Origin: Chloroflexota bacterium
GTDB lineage: Bacteria; Chloroflexota; Anaerolineae; B4-G1
NCBI GenBank assembly: GCA_024232355.1
Contig: JAAEPW010000578.1
Span: forward strand, 51,591 to 115,590
DNA: 64,000 bases
Direction of reading: 5' to 3'
Position 1 is the first letter of the stretch; each line of letters begins with the position of its first letter. The position numbers and the translations under genes were made by a program. Positions 27,417 through 36,595 of this stretch are shown in pieces. Below the pieces are notes generated by a model that saw only the letters and a program-made list of their open reading frames with translations, did no database searches and was not told the DNA's origin.

Positions 27417-29040
27417 CGCGAGTTCACGACCTGGCACAACCGTAACGGTCAATGGTCGCAATTCGGTGCGACCGTCTGAATATCGATTTGTGTTGGCTTG
27501 TGGCGTCATTGCCCTAATCATTACCTCTATTCCCTACTTGCTGGGTGTATCGTTGACGACGGGGGATCGTGTTTTTGGCGGGTTCGTTTATGCTGTGGAG
27601 GATGGCAATTCGTACTTGACCAAAATGCAGGTCGGTGCGGCGGGCCACTGGCTCTTTTACTTAGCCTACACACCCGAGCCTCATCAGGGAGGTCTTTTTT
27701 TTCTCTATTACATTTTGCTTGGGAAACTGAGTCGGTTATTCGGGCTTTCGATGGCCGTGGGACTGCATTTGAGCCGGTTGGTGACTGTGCCATTTGGGTT
27801 GCTCTGCTACTATCGGTTTATCGCCTATTGGACGTCGGATCGCGCGGCGCGCAAACTGGGTTTGGTCCTATTTGGGTTCACGGCGGGGTTGGGGTGGCTC
27901 TGGGTGGCTCTGGGTGGGGAGGCAACTTTGGGAGCAATGCCGGTTGATCTGTGGGTGCCGGATGCGTCCTATTTTTTCTCGGCGTTGATCTTCCCACACT
28001 TGCCGCTGGCGCAGGGATTGTTGCTCTGGTTTGTGACGGATGCTTTTGATTTTCTTTCGACCGGTCGCAAGCGTTCCGGGGCGTGGGCGGCGCTGGTGGG
28101 GCTGGTGGTCAGTTTTATTCATCCCTACACGCTGCCGGTCATCATGGTTATTTTAGGCTTGTTCGTCTGTGTGAAGGTGATTCGCCGCGAGTGGCGATTT
28201 TGGCCTGCGGCGGGAAGGTTACTGCTGCTGTTGGTTCCGTCGATTCCGTACTTGGTTTACAATGGCATAGTTTTTTGGACCAACCCAGCCTTTCGCGCGT
28301 GGCGCGAACAGAGCCAGACGATTTCCCCGTTACCCGTGCACTATGTACTGGGGATGGGACTGATTTTGCCTTGGGCGGCTGTTGGACTGACCCGGAGGCG
28401 GGCGGCGTGGGGGCGACACGCGAGTTTTCTGGTTGTCTGGGCCGTTGCCGTGCCGATTCTGATCTATGTGCCCAGTTCGATTCAGCGCCGTTTCCTCGAT
28501 GGCTACCAAGCCCCGCTGACGGTTCTAGGGACCTGGGGCATCCAGGGGGCGCTCTCCCGGCTGCGACGTCCTTTCGCTCGCAAGCTGTTGTTGACGTTGT
28601 CGGTGAGCGTTATGATGCTGAGCAATGTCTTTCTCCTGGTCGGTGCAATGGCGCTTTTGCCGGGATCGGGCGAACCGATTTTCCGTCCCGTGGCAGATCA
28701 ACAGGCGGCGGATTGGCTGGCTCAACGCGCGCGGAACGAGGTCGTGTTGAGCAGTCACTTGACAGGTAACTATTTGCCTACCCGTGGAGCGGTGCGCGTC
28801 TTTTTGGGCCATGGGCCAGAGACAATGCACTCGAGGGAGAAGCAGAAACTGGTTGAGCGTTTCTTTGATCCTGAAACAGACGACGCGTGGCGATGGGATC
28901 TCATTGCAACTTTTGATGTGATGTGGGTTTGGTGGGGGCCGTGGGAGCGGGCGCTGGGGACGTTCGACCCGCACACGGCGTCTTATCTGCAACCGGTGTA
29001 TGAGGTTGGTGCGTACACCATTTTTGAGGTCAAGCAATGA
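27409..29040 (+). CDS. GT-C-like polytopic membrane protein, copy A'
   Basis: This is a paralogue of the protein at 21618, of similar length (543 residues here). The shared first-loop block is AVEDGNSYLTKMQVG and LAYTPEPHQG, and the later VDLWVPDASYFFSALIFPHL aligns with the same region of copy A. About ten helices and a short soluble tail follow. The ATG at 27409 has a GAGGA site ten bases upstream. A GTG six bases earlier is too close to that site. It overlaps the end of the preceding gene by eight bases and is followed by an ATGA overlap with the next gene, which suggests translational coupling. Substrate unknown. Confidence 0.8.
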   Translation: MGDASSRPGTTVTVNGRNSVRPSEYRFVLACGVIALIITSIPYLLGVSLTTGDRVFGGFVYAVEDGNSYLTKMQVGAAGHWLFYLAYTPEPHQGGLFFLYYILLGKLSRLFGLSMAVGLHLSRLVTVPFGLLCYYRFIAYWTSDRAARKLGLVLFGFTAGLGWLWVALGGEATLGAMPVDLWVPDASYFFSALIFPHLPLAQGLLLWFVTDAFDFLSTGRKRSGAWAALVGLVVSFIHPYTLPVIMVILGLFVCVKVIRREWRFWPAAGRLLLLLVPSIPYLVYNGIVFWTNPAFRAWREQSQTISPLPVHYVLGMGLILPWAAVGLTRRRAAWGRHASFLVVWAVAVPILIYVPSSIQRRFLDGYQAPLTVLGTWGIQGALSRLRRPFARKLLLTLSVSVMMLSNVFLLVGAMALLPGSGEPIFRPVADQQAADWLAQRARNEVVLSSHLTGNYLPTRGAVRVFLGHGPETMHSREKQKLVERFFDPETDDAWRWDLIATFDVMWVWWGPWERALGTFDPHTASYLQPVYEVGAYTIFEVKQ

Positions 29041-31352
29041 AAAGCGCCAGTCATCGGTTGAGGTTTTTTTCTCATTTCGCATTCCTCATTTTTCCTTTGT
29101 TTTTGCTTTGGCGTACGATCTTTGTAGGGAAGGCATTCTTCTGGGGCACGCCGCTCTTGCAGTTTGTGCCCTGGCAGCGATTGGCGGTTGCGATGTGGCG
29201 TGATGGACATTTGCCGCTTTGGAACTCGTTGGTGGGATGTGGCGCGCCACTGGCTGCCAACTATCAAACGGCCGCATTCTACCCGCTCAATTTGCTCTAT
29301 TTGTTGCTGCCGGTTGAGGTGGCCTTGAGTTGGACGACGATGCTTCACCTGGCGCTGGCTGGGTGGGGCATGTACCGCTGGGGCCGGGCTGTGGGTTTGG
29401 ATCGATTCCCTGCTCTAATCGGCGCATTGGCGTTGGAGGGGAGCGGTTTTTTGGTAGCACGAGCGGCGTTGTTTCCCAGTATGGTGTTTACTTTTCCCTG
29501 GTTGGCTGTGTGGTTGTGGCGCGCCGAGCTATTGGTGCGCCGCAAGCGGGTGCGCGATGTGCTTTGGTTGGGAGTGTCGCTCGGTCTGGGCCTGTTAGCT
29601 GGTCACGCGCAGACTGCGTTTTACGGTGGTGTGCTGCTTGCGGCATACATTGTTTTGCGGATTTTTCAGGATGCAGGTGGCAGAAAGCAAGAGGTAGCAA
29701 GTCTCCTGGTGCGTGTTGGCGTATCGTTGGTGCTTGGTATAGGATTGGCCGCTGTACAATTGATTCCAACGGCAGAGTTGACATTATCGTCGCAACGCTC
29801 TGGCGGTATGGAATATGATTTTGCGATGACGTATTCGCTGTGGCCCTGGCGTTTGATTACTTTTGTGGCCCCCGATTTTCTGGGCAACCCAGGCCGGGGG
29901 AATTACGCGGGCTATCCCAACTATTGGGAGGGCGCGGGGTACGTGGGGCTTTTGCCGCTTCTTTTGGCCGTGGAGGCGATCTTGGGACGGAAGCGAAACA
30001 AACAAGAAGGGCGGACAAATCAAGTCCGGTTCTGGGGTGTAGGTGTGATGGTCACGTTGGTGCTGGCGCTGGGTAAGAATACGCCTGTCTTTCCATTTTT
30101 GTTCCGTTATGTACCTGGTTTCAATTTGTTCCAAGCTCCAGCTCGCTGGTTGGCGGTTACCACTGTGGCGCTGGCGGCGCTGGCGGCGTTGGGCTCGCAA
30201 CGGTGGCCAGCCGGTCATCGTGGGCGTCGCCTGGGTGCACTGGGGATAGCAGTGGGCATATCGTTGCTCTTGGGGGGATTGGCCGCGCCGCGCTTGGTGC
30301 CTGATTTGCCGACTGCTTTTGGACCGGCGACTGCTCGCCTTGGCGGAACCCTGGCGATAGCTGGTGTGTTGATGCTGTTGCGACGGGATGCAGCGTGGTG
30401 GCGCGCGGCGTTGGTGGGATTCATTGCCTTGGATCTCTTGCTCTTTGGCAGAACGTTGATGCCAACGGTGGGCCGGTCGTTGTACTATGGTCGCACAGAA
30501 TCCGCCACATTTTTGTCTGGTGAGCCCGGTCCGGTACGCATTTATTGGCCCACGGACCCGGTTCGACCGAACAGTGACTATGGTGCGGAACACCGGGTCA
30601 AGTTCAGTTATTTGACCTTTGATGACTTTGGCCTGCGTGACGTGGATTATTGGCAAGGGATGCGCGAGGCCTTGTTGCCAAATGCGGGGATGCTCGACGG
30701 CGTGGCCTCGGCCAATAACTTTGATCCGCTGTTGGTGGGACGGTACGTGGACTTTTTGCAGGCTGTGGCCCAGAATCCGGCTCTGCTGCACGTGATGGGC
30801 GTGACCCACGTTGCCAGCGACCGTTCGTGGCCGGGTGGGGAGTTGGCTCACGCAGGCGCCAGTACGGCCTTGTACCGCCTGCCCGATTCCCTGGGGCGCG
30901 CCTGGATCGTGTCCGCTGCCCGCCAGTTGCCGCCTGACGAGGTATTGGCCGCCCTTGCCGATCCCGCCTTTGACCCCACGGCAGAGGTCTTGTTGGAAGC
31001 CGCCCATCCACCCATCCGTCCATCCGCAAATTCACAAATTCACAAATTCGACAATTCGCTTTCCTTGCAGGATGGTGCCAATAGAGTTACAATACATGCC
31101 AGTTTGGACGCGCCGGGTTACCTGGTGCTGGCCGATACCTGGTACTCGGGTTGGCAAGCGACGATAGATGGCGAACGGGTGGAACTTTTGCGTGCCAATT
31201 ATGGGTTTAGGGCTGTATCTTTGGATGAGGGAGACCACATCGTCGAGATGTTTTATCGACCGCTATCGGTGTATCTGGGGGCGATAGTGACCCTGGGAAC
31301 GGTCATTTCAATGGTCGTTATAGGATTGGCGAGTTGGCGACGGAGAGGATGA
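29037..31352 (+). CDS. YfhO-like polytopic membrane protein, copy 2
   Basis: This 771-residue protein has the YfhO-type first loop: FVPWQRLAVAMWRDGHLPLW, then NSLVGCGAPLAANYQ. About 12 helices follow, then a ~200-residue soluble domain ending in the typical DAPGYLVLADTWYSGWQATI and EMFYRPLSVYLGAI. The start overlaps the previous stop as ATGA. Near residue 655 the coding DNA is low-complexity (31003-31060), giving HPPIRPSANSQIHKFDN. The first ~15 codons also look low-complexity (CATTTCGCATTCCTCATTT). The protein is complete. Role inferred from the family: transfer of a lipid-linked sugar outside the membrane. Confidence 0.82.
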   Translation: MKSASHRLRFFSHFAFLIFPLFLLWRTIFVGKAFFWGTPLLQFVPWQRLAVAMWRDGHLPLWNSLVGCGAPLAANYQTAAFYPLNLLYLLLPVEVALSWTTMLHLALAGWGMYRWGRAVGLDRFPALIGALALEGSGFLVARAALFPSMVFTFPWLAVWLWRAELLVRRKRVRDVLWLGVSLGLGLLAGHAQTAFYGGVLLAAYIVLRIFQDAGGRKQEVASLLVRVGVSLVLGIGLAAVQLIPTAELTLSSQRSGGMEYDFAMTYSLWPWRLITFVAPDFLGNPGRGNYAGYPNYWEGAGYVGLLPLLLAVEAILGRKRNKQEGRTNQVRFWGVGVMVTLVLALGKNTPVFPFLFRYVPGFNLFQAPARWLAVTTVALAALAALGSQRWPAGHRGRRLGALGIAVGISLLLGGLAAPRLVPDLPTAFGPATARLGGTLAIAGVLMLLRRDAAWWRAALVGFIALDLLLFGRTLMPTVGRSLYYGRTESATFLSGEPGPVRIYWPTDPVRPNSDYGAEHRVKFSYLTFDDFGLRDVDYWQGMREALLPNAGMLDGVASANNFDPLLVGRYVDFLQAVAQNPALLHVMGVTHVASDRSWPGGELAHAGASTALYRLPDSLGRAWIVSAARQLPPDEVLAALADPAFDPTAEVLLEAAHPPIRPSANSQIHKFDNSLSLQDGANRVTIHASLDAPGYLVLADTWYSGWQATIDGERVELLRANYGFRAVSLDEGDHIVEMFYRPLSVYLGAIVTLGTVISMVVIGLASWRRRG
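31003..31060. repeat. In-gene micro-repeat (CCATCC and CAAATTCA units)
   Basis: CCATCCACCCATCCGTCCATCC is followed by three units of (A)CAAATTC. It is in frame within the soluble tail of the YfhO-like protein. The same style of short tandem unit appears in other genes of this window. Confidence 0.7.
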
Positions 31353-31356
31353 GTTG

Positions 31357-33738
31357 ATGAGAGAAAAATGGCAACGATTGCGTCAGTTTGTGGGCTTGAT
31401 GCTGCTTTCTGCGACCGTGTTGATGTTAGAGGTCTTGCTGACTCGTATTGTCTCAGTACTGTATTATCCTATAGGCGTTTATTTTGTCATTAGTTTGGCA
31501 CTGTTGGGGTCGGCTGCTGGTGGTGTCTTTGTCGCGCTGGCGGCTCGTCATCTGGGACGACGTATGATTTTGATACCGGCGTTGGCTTGTCTGGGGCTGG
31601 CATTGGGTGCGCTGGTAGCGTTGTTCGCAATCGTCAATGCAAGTATAGAGCCGTTGTACATGCTGTCCTTGGCGTTGGCGATTGCGCTACCGTTTCTAGG
31701 TGGGGGGCTTGCCATCTCGGTGCTTTTCAATGTGAATCCTGCTGTGGCCCATCGCTTGTATCTGGCCGACTTGAGCGGAGCCAGTTTGGGGGCGATATTG
31801 GCTTCTATAGCATTGCTTTGGACGTCGGCTTCACAGGCAGTGATCCTAGTGGCTTGTTTGGCGGCTCTGGCGGCTGTATTGCTTGGGGAACGATGGCGAC
31901 GGTGGCAGCAATTTTTGGTGTTGATCATCGTCATAGTGTTCGTCGCACTGTCTCCTTTGCTGGGAGCACGGCTTTCTATCCCGGCTCTGCCGCCCAAAGA
32001 GTTGGGCCGGTTGTTTTTTGTGCGCGACGATGTAGAGGTCGAGTATCAGGCGTGGAATCCGATAGCGCGTGTGGACGTGGTCTCTGTGCCCGGCGACCGC
32101 ATCGAGTTGCCGGATGCATTGGACTACAAGCTGGTTACACAGGATGGAGGGGCCCCTTCTATGATCCTTGGCAAGGAGGCGTTGGATCCAGCGCTTGACT
32201 TTACCGAGCACACAATCGTGGGCATTCCGTACTGGATCAAGCCCAATCCGGAGGTGTTGATTGTCGGGTTGGGGGGAGGGCCGGATGTGGTCACGGCATT
32301 GCGCTACGGCGCTCGGCGTATCGTGGGAGTAGAGATCAACAGCCGGATGGTCGAGACTGTCTCTAGTACTTTTGCCAGTTTCGCGGGTGCGCCTTATTCT
32401 GACCCGCGTGTTGAGGTGATCGTGGGTGATGGCCGGCACGTGATTGAGGCCAGCCAGGATCGCTTTGACATTATCCAACTCACCGGCGTGGATACGTCTG
32501 TGGCTTCGTTGGGGTCCAGCCCCAACTTGGCCGAGAATTATTTGTATACGGTCGAGGCATTCAAAGCTTATTATCGGCATCTTGAGCCAGGCGGACTTTT
32601 GTCTATTTCGTTTCCTGCTGTTCGTGGGTTAGGGATACGCACATTTGCGGTGGGACTGCGGGCGCTGGACGAGATGGGGGTAGAACGACCACTGGACTCG
32701 ATGATTGTTTCGGAAACGGGAGGGTTTGTTCACCTGTTGGTCAAGTGGCAGCAACCGTTCACGGCTGACGAGATTGCCGAGTTGGCTGACCATTTTGACC
32801 AGGAAATGTTTGGTATCTATTTTCCACTCTATCACCGGTTGATGGGTGGGGGTTCACCAGATTTCTTTTCGACCCACAAGTTGTGGCTAGTGCCTCATAC
32901 AGAGTCGGGAAGCGTTTACACGGACTATTACGACCATTGGCAAGAGGGAAAAGGGGCATCCTGGATGGCTCGACAACCCTTCGATGCGCGTCCTACGACC
33001 GACGACTGGCCATATTTTTTCATTTTTGATCGCTGGTTTACTTATATGCCCAATTTTTCCTTGTTGCTCTTTGTACTGGGTGTGTTGTTTTTATTTGCTT
33101 TACTCTTTCTCGTTGTGCCGTTGGTGATTTTCCGCCGTCAGGGCACGCGGGCAAAGGGCGCGTTGCGTATGATGGGCTACTTTGTCTGTCTTGGGCTGGC
33201 CTATATGTTCGTCGAGGTTTTTTTCATCCAGAAAATGTCCTTGTTGTTGGGACACCCGGCCTACGCGATAGCCGTTACCTTGGGTGGGATGTTGTTTGCC
33301 TCGGGCGTGGGGAGTGTGCTTTCTGTTCGTTTGCCATGGGAAACTGTCAAACGGATCAGAGTAGTTATTGTCGTATTATTACTCTTGTTGATCGCTCACG
33401 CTTGGCTGTTGGATGATATCGTGCGTAGCACGCTGGCGTGGCCGCTGGCATCTCGTGTTTTGTTAGCGCTTGTCATTGTTGGGTCGGCGGGGATGTTGAT
33501 GGGAGTGCCGTTCCCCACCGGCCTCAGCATGGTGAATACGCTGGCAAGCCAGACAGAGGGAATGGTCGCCTGGGCTTGGGGCATGAACGGCGTGGCTTCG
33601 GTTATGGCGTCACTGGTAAACTTGATGATTTCTGTGACCTTTGGGCTGCGCGTTGCGCTGCTCTCGGCGGCGGCGCTTTATCTGTTGGCTCTGTTGATTT
33701 TTCAGAGTTGGGCTAGCACGGCTTTGGAGAGCGCGTAG
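31357..33738 (+). CDS. Membrane-embedded spermidine-synthase-like protein, second copy
   Basis: This 793-residue protein has six to seven N-terminal helices, a soluble domain and six C-terminal helices. The soluble domain reads PEVLIVGLGGGPDVVTALRY, GVEINSRMVE, VIVGDGRHVIEASQDRFDII and then QLTGVDTSVASLGSS, matching the order of SpeE motifs. An aspartate after DII (in GVDTS) is at about the place of the SpeE catalytic Asp. The N-terminal stretch LEVLLTRIVSVLYYPIGVYF is typical of these fused proteins. The ATG at 31357 has GGAGAGGA eight bases upstream. Its stop overlaps the next start as TAGTG. The product (polyamine, lipid or glycan modification) is unknown. Confidence 0.83.
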   Translation: MREKWQRLRQFVGLMLLSATVLMLEVLLTRIVSVLYYPIGVYFVISLALLGSAAGGVFVALAARHLGRRMILIPALACLGLALGALVALFAIVNASIEPLYMLSLALAIALPFLGGGLAISVLFNVNPAVAHRLYLADLSGASLGAILASIALLWTSASQAVILVACLAALAAVLLGERWRRWQQFLVLIIVIVFVALSPLLGARLSIPALPPKELGRLFFVRDDVEVEYQAWNPIARVDVVSVPGDRIELPDALDYKLVTQDGGAPSMILGKEALDPALDFTEHTIVGIPYWIKPNPEVLIVGLGGGPDVVTALRYGARRIVGVEINSRMVETVSSTFASFAGAPYSDPRVEVIVGDGRHVIEASQDRFDIIQLTGVDTSVASLGSSPNLAENYLYTVEAFKAYYRHLEPGGLLSISFPAVRGLGIRTFAVGLRALDEMGVERPLDSMIVSETGGFVHLLVKWQQPFTADEIAELADHFDQEMFGIYFPLYHRLMGGGSPDFFSTHKLWLVPHTESGSVYTDYYDHWQEGKGASWMARQPFDARPTTDDWPYFFIFDRWFTYMPNFSLLLFVLGVLFLFALLFLVVPLVIFRRQGTRAKGALRMMGYFVCLGLAYMFVEVFFIQKMSLLLGHPAYAIAVTLGGMLFASGVGSVLSVRLPWETVKRIRVVIVVLLLLLIAHAWLLDDIVRSTLAWPLASRVLLALVIVGSAGMLMGVPFPTGLSMVNTLASQTEGMVAWAWGMNGVASVMASLVNLMISVTFGLRVALLSAAALYLLALLIFQSWASTALESA

Positions 33739-34874
33739 TGAAGTTTTGGGTGCGGCCCTGGATAGTCGTGTTGGTGTTGGTGTTGGCTTACGTCGGTCTG
33801 ACGTTGCTTCGCTACGAGGGAGATCCCCTCATGTTTGCCTTGGTGGGTACTCGGTACAGTGAATCTGATCCTGGTGACACTCTGGGTTACGATGGTCAGT
33901 TTGCTTACTATATTGCGCGCGACCCTGTCGGAGGTTGGCAGCATTGTGACGTACCGGCCTATCGTTATCAGCGTATTCTATATCCACTGCTAGCCTGGGT
34001 ATTGGCACTTGGGCAGCCAGGGGCGGTAGGTTGGACACTGGTCGTGATCAACGTGGTCGCTTTGGTCGGAGGTACGTACTTTACCGAGGAGCTGTTGGCA
34101 GCGCGGGGCGTGAATCGTTGGTTTGCGTTGGTTTATGGTCTCTACGGCGGACTGGTTTCTGGGCTGCGGCTCGATTTGACTGAACCGTTGGCTTATGGGC
34201 TGGTCCAGGGGGCGTTGTTGGTTTGGGAGATGCGGGGGGCAAAGGGCAGCAAGCGGGTTGACAATTCTCGTTCAATGTTTATCATTTGTTGCTTTTCGTT
34301 GGCGCTGGCGGCATTGACCAAAGAGACGACGTTGGTCGCAGTGGCAGGATTGTTCTTGTATTTGGTCTTGGAACGTCGCTGGCGAGAGGCGATGGGATTG
34401 GGATTGATGGTGGGACTGCCTTTTCTTGTTTGGCAGGGGGCGTTGTGGGCCTGGCTCGGTAGCCCTGGCTTGGGGACCGGAGGCGCGATGGCGACCTCTT
34501 TCGAGCTGTTGCCATTTGGAGGACTGCTGCGCGTGGCGACGGTGAGTTGGCCCGTTTTTTGGCTTTTGCTGGCGATCGAGGGCCCACTGTTTGTGTTGCC
34601 GACCGTTTGGGCCTTGTTCGTCTCGGCGCGTGCTTTGCTACGCGGGCGGCGGCATCCTTGGGTGACGGTGTTGCTGCTTCAAGCTGTCGCGCTACCCTTT
34701 TTGCCATTTTCCACCTGGCGAGAGCCGCTGGCGATGGCTCGATTGGCGGTGGGGCTGGTGGTTGCGACGTTGCTCTATGGTGCGTGGTGCCGTTCTCGGC
34801 GCGTGTTGATTTTTTGTTTGTTCTGGCTGGCAACGTTGGCACTATTGATCAATGAGAGCGCACTGCCAGTATGA
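33738..34874 (+). CDS. GT-C-like membrane protein (GYDGQFAYYIA family)
   Basis: This 378-residue protein has about eight to nine helices. The first loop has TLGYDGQFAYYIARDP, an acidic motif typical of a family of bacterial GT-C-like proteins, followed by PAYRYQRILYPLL. The start is GTG at 33738, overlapping the previous stop by one base. Near 34231-34275 the coding DNA is low-complexity (GGGGGCAAAGGGCAGCAAGC) and encodes the loop GAKGSKRVDNSR. A broken copy of the same family lies at about 60.93-61.30 kb. The substrate is unknown. It probably works with the mannose synthase encoded next. Confidence 0.75.
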   Translation: MKFWVRPWIVVLVLVLAYVGLTLLRYEGDPLMFALVGTRYSESDPGDTLGYDGQFAYYIARDPVGGWQHCDVPAYRYQRILYPLLAWVLALGQPGAVGWTLVVINVVALVGGTYFTEELLAARGVNRWFALVYGLYGGLVSGLRLDLTEPLAYGLVQGALLVWEMRGAKGSKRVDNSRSMFIICCFSLALAALTKETTLVAVAGLFLYLVLERRWREAMGLGLMVGLPFLVWQGALWAWLGSPGLGTGGAMATSFELLPFGGLLRVATVSWPVFWLLLAIEGPLFVLPTVWALFVSARALLRGRRHPWVTVLLLQAVALPFLPFSTWREPLAMARLAVGLVVATLLYGAWCRSRRVLIFCLFWLATLALLINESALPV

Positions 34875-34927
34875 GTTTGGAAAGATGGATTGTAAGATCG
34901 ATGCAATGTTGGAGGTATGGTTAAAAC

Positions 34928-35653
34928 GTGCAAGTAGTAGTCATTGTACCAACTTTTAACGAGAAGGAAAACATCCATTCTCTGGTGACGCAATTGCTGG
35001 CGCTGCCGACGGGTGTACGTGTTCTCATCGTGGATGACAACTCGCCCGATGGCACCGGCGAAATTGTTGATCAATTGGTGTCAGAGAGTGATGGTCGGGT
35101 GGGCGTTATTCATCGTGCCGGAAAGCTGGGATTGGGCACTGCTTATATCGCTGGGTTCGAGCGCGCGATCTCTGAAGGAGTGGACCTTGTATGTACGATG
35201 GACGCTGACTTTTCTCACAACCCGCGCTATATTCCGGATATGGTGGCCAAGATTGAGCAGGGATATGATCTGGTGATCGGTTCGCGTTATGTACGCGGCG
35301 GCGGCGCCAGCGGATGTACGTTACCGCGTATATTTCTCAGTTGGGGGGCGAATGCTTTTGCCCGTGTAATGCTGAGTTTGCATGCCCACGACACGACGGC
35401 CGGTTTTCGTTGTTATCGTCGTGAGGTGTTGGCTGGGATGAATTTGAACGAAATCAAAGCCAGTGGGTACTCTTTTCTCATCGAGATGCTCTACCGGATA
35501 CAGCGGCGTGGCTGGCGCGTGGGCGAGGTGCCCATCATTTTTGAGAATCGCCGGCTGGGGACCTCAAAAATATCGCGGAATGAGATCCTCAAAGCGATGG
35601 GAACGGTGTTGAGGTTGGCAAGAGGACGGGTGAGAGGTAGGGCCAAGACTTGA
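34928..35653 (+). CDS. Polyprenyl-phosphate (dolichol-type) mannose synthase, GT2
   Basis: This enzyme type moves a sugar, usually mannose, from a GDP donor to a polyprenyl phosphate, making the lipid-linked donor for GT-C enzymes. The 241-residue protein has the GT2 motifs in order: VPTFNEKENI (donor site), VDDNSPDGT, MDADFSHNP (metal-binding DAD) and GSRYVRGGG, then DTTAGFRCYRR and the C-terminal ENRRLGTSKIS. There is no membrane anchor, as in soluble Dpm1-type enzymes. The start is GTG at 34928. A GGAGG lies about 12 bases upstream. The sugar could also be glucose. It sits among the membrane glycosyltransferases that would use its product. Confidence 0.9.
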   Translation: MQVVVIVPTFNEKENIHSLVTQLLALPTGVRVLIVDDNSPDGTGEIVDQLVSESDGRVGVIHRAGKLGLGTAYIAGFERAISEGVDLVCTMDADFSHNPRYIPDMVAKIEQGYDLVIGSRYVRGGGASGCTLPRIFLSWGANAFARVMLSLHAHDTTAGFRCYRREVLAGMNLNEIKASGYSFLIEMLYRIQRRGWRVGEVPIIFENRRLGTSKISRNEILKAMGTVLRLARGRVRGRAKT

Positions 35654-36576
35654 ATCATCGAGAGTTATTTATGGAACACGTGCGTTGTAATCTTTGTCAA
35701 GCTGATGACTCGATCATACGTTATCCATCCACGATCGTGCAAGGGGAGCGTGGTGATTGGAGAGCATTTCGATGTACTCATAGTGGGTATGGACAACACG
35801 CTCGCATCGTTCAATGCTGTCAATGCGATTTGGTCTATGCTGACCCGCGTTCAAATGGTCACACTATTGTCGAGACATACCAAGCAGTTGAGGATCCACT
35901 TTACCTGGAGGAGAGAGAAGGCCGAGTGTTGACGTTCGAGCGCCATCTGAGGCCGATGGAGCGGCTCACCGGCCCGTCGGATGGTCGCCCATTACTAGAT
36001 GTAGGATGCTACACGGGTGTCTTTATCGAGATTGCAAGTCGACATGGTTGGGATGTATGGGGAGTAGAACCATCTCAGTGGGCAGTAGAGCAGGCACAGG
36101 CGCGAGGTCTCCGTGTGGTACAAGGAACGCTGGATACGGCAGATTTGCCCCAAGCGCACTTTGACGTGGTCACGATGTGGGATGTGATCGAGCATGTAAC
36201 CGATCCGCGGGAGTCGCTTGATCAGGTTTACGGATTGCTCAAGCCGGGCGGATTGCTGGTGGTGCATACGATTGATATTGATAGCCTTTTTGCGCGTTTG
36301 ATGGGGCCGCGCTGGCCATGGTTGATGGAGATGCATCTTTATTACTTTTCGCGGCGCACGATGCGCGCGATGTTGGAACAGTGTGGCTTTCGGGTGCTCA
36401 GTGACCGACCCCAGGGGCGTTATCTCAGGTTGGGCTACCTGGCAAATCGGGTAGGGGCGTTAGCGCCATTCGTTGGACGGCCCGTCGAGCGTTTGGTGAC
36501 CAAACTGGGGCTGCGGGGTTTGACGGTGCCCGTGAATCTGGGGGATCTGTTCACGGCGTATGCGGTCAAGGTGTGA
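35650..36576 (+). CDS. Class I SAM-dependent methyltransferase with N-terminal zinc-finger-like motif
   Basis: The SAM-binding motif is LLDVGCYTGVFIEIASRHGW, followed by WGVEPSQWAVEQA and FDVVTMWDVIEHVTDPRESL, a typical Methyltransf_23 layout. The N-terminus has CNLC and CCQC pairs that probably bind zinc, as in sugar methyltransferases of surface glycan loci. The start is taken as TTG at 35650, overlapping the previous stop (TTGA), with a GAGAGGTAGGG site. An ATG at 35671 is the alternative. At 308 residues it is complete. The likely substrate is a nucleotide- or lipid-linked sugar, inferred from context. Confidence 0.85.
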   Translation: MNHRELFMEHVRCNLCQADDSIIRYPSTIVQGERGDWRAFRCTHSGYGQHARIVQCCQCDLVYADPRSNGHTIVETYQAVEDPLYLEEREGRVLTFERHLRPMERLTGPSDGRPLLDVGCYTGVFIEIASRHGWDVWGVEPSQWAVEQAQARGLRVVQGTLDTADLPQAHFDVVTMWDVIEHVTDPRESLDQVYGLLKPGGLLVVHTIDIDSLFARLMGPRWPWLMEMHLYYFSRRTMRAMLEQCGFRVLSDRPQGRYLRLGYLANRVGALAPFVGRPVERLVTKLGLRGLTVPVNLGDLFTAYAVKV

Positions 36577-36595
36577 GACAAAGACAGAAAGATCG

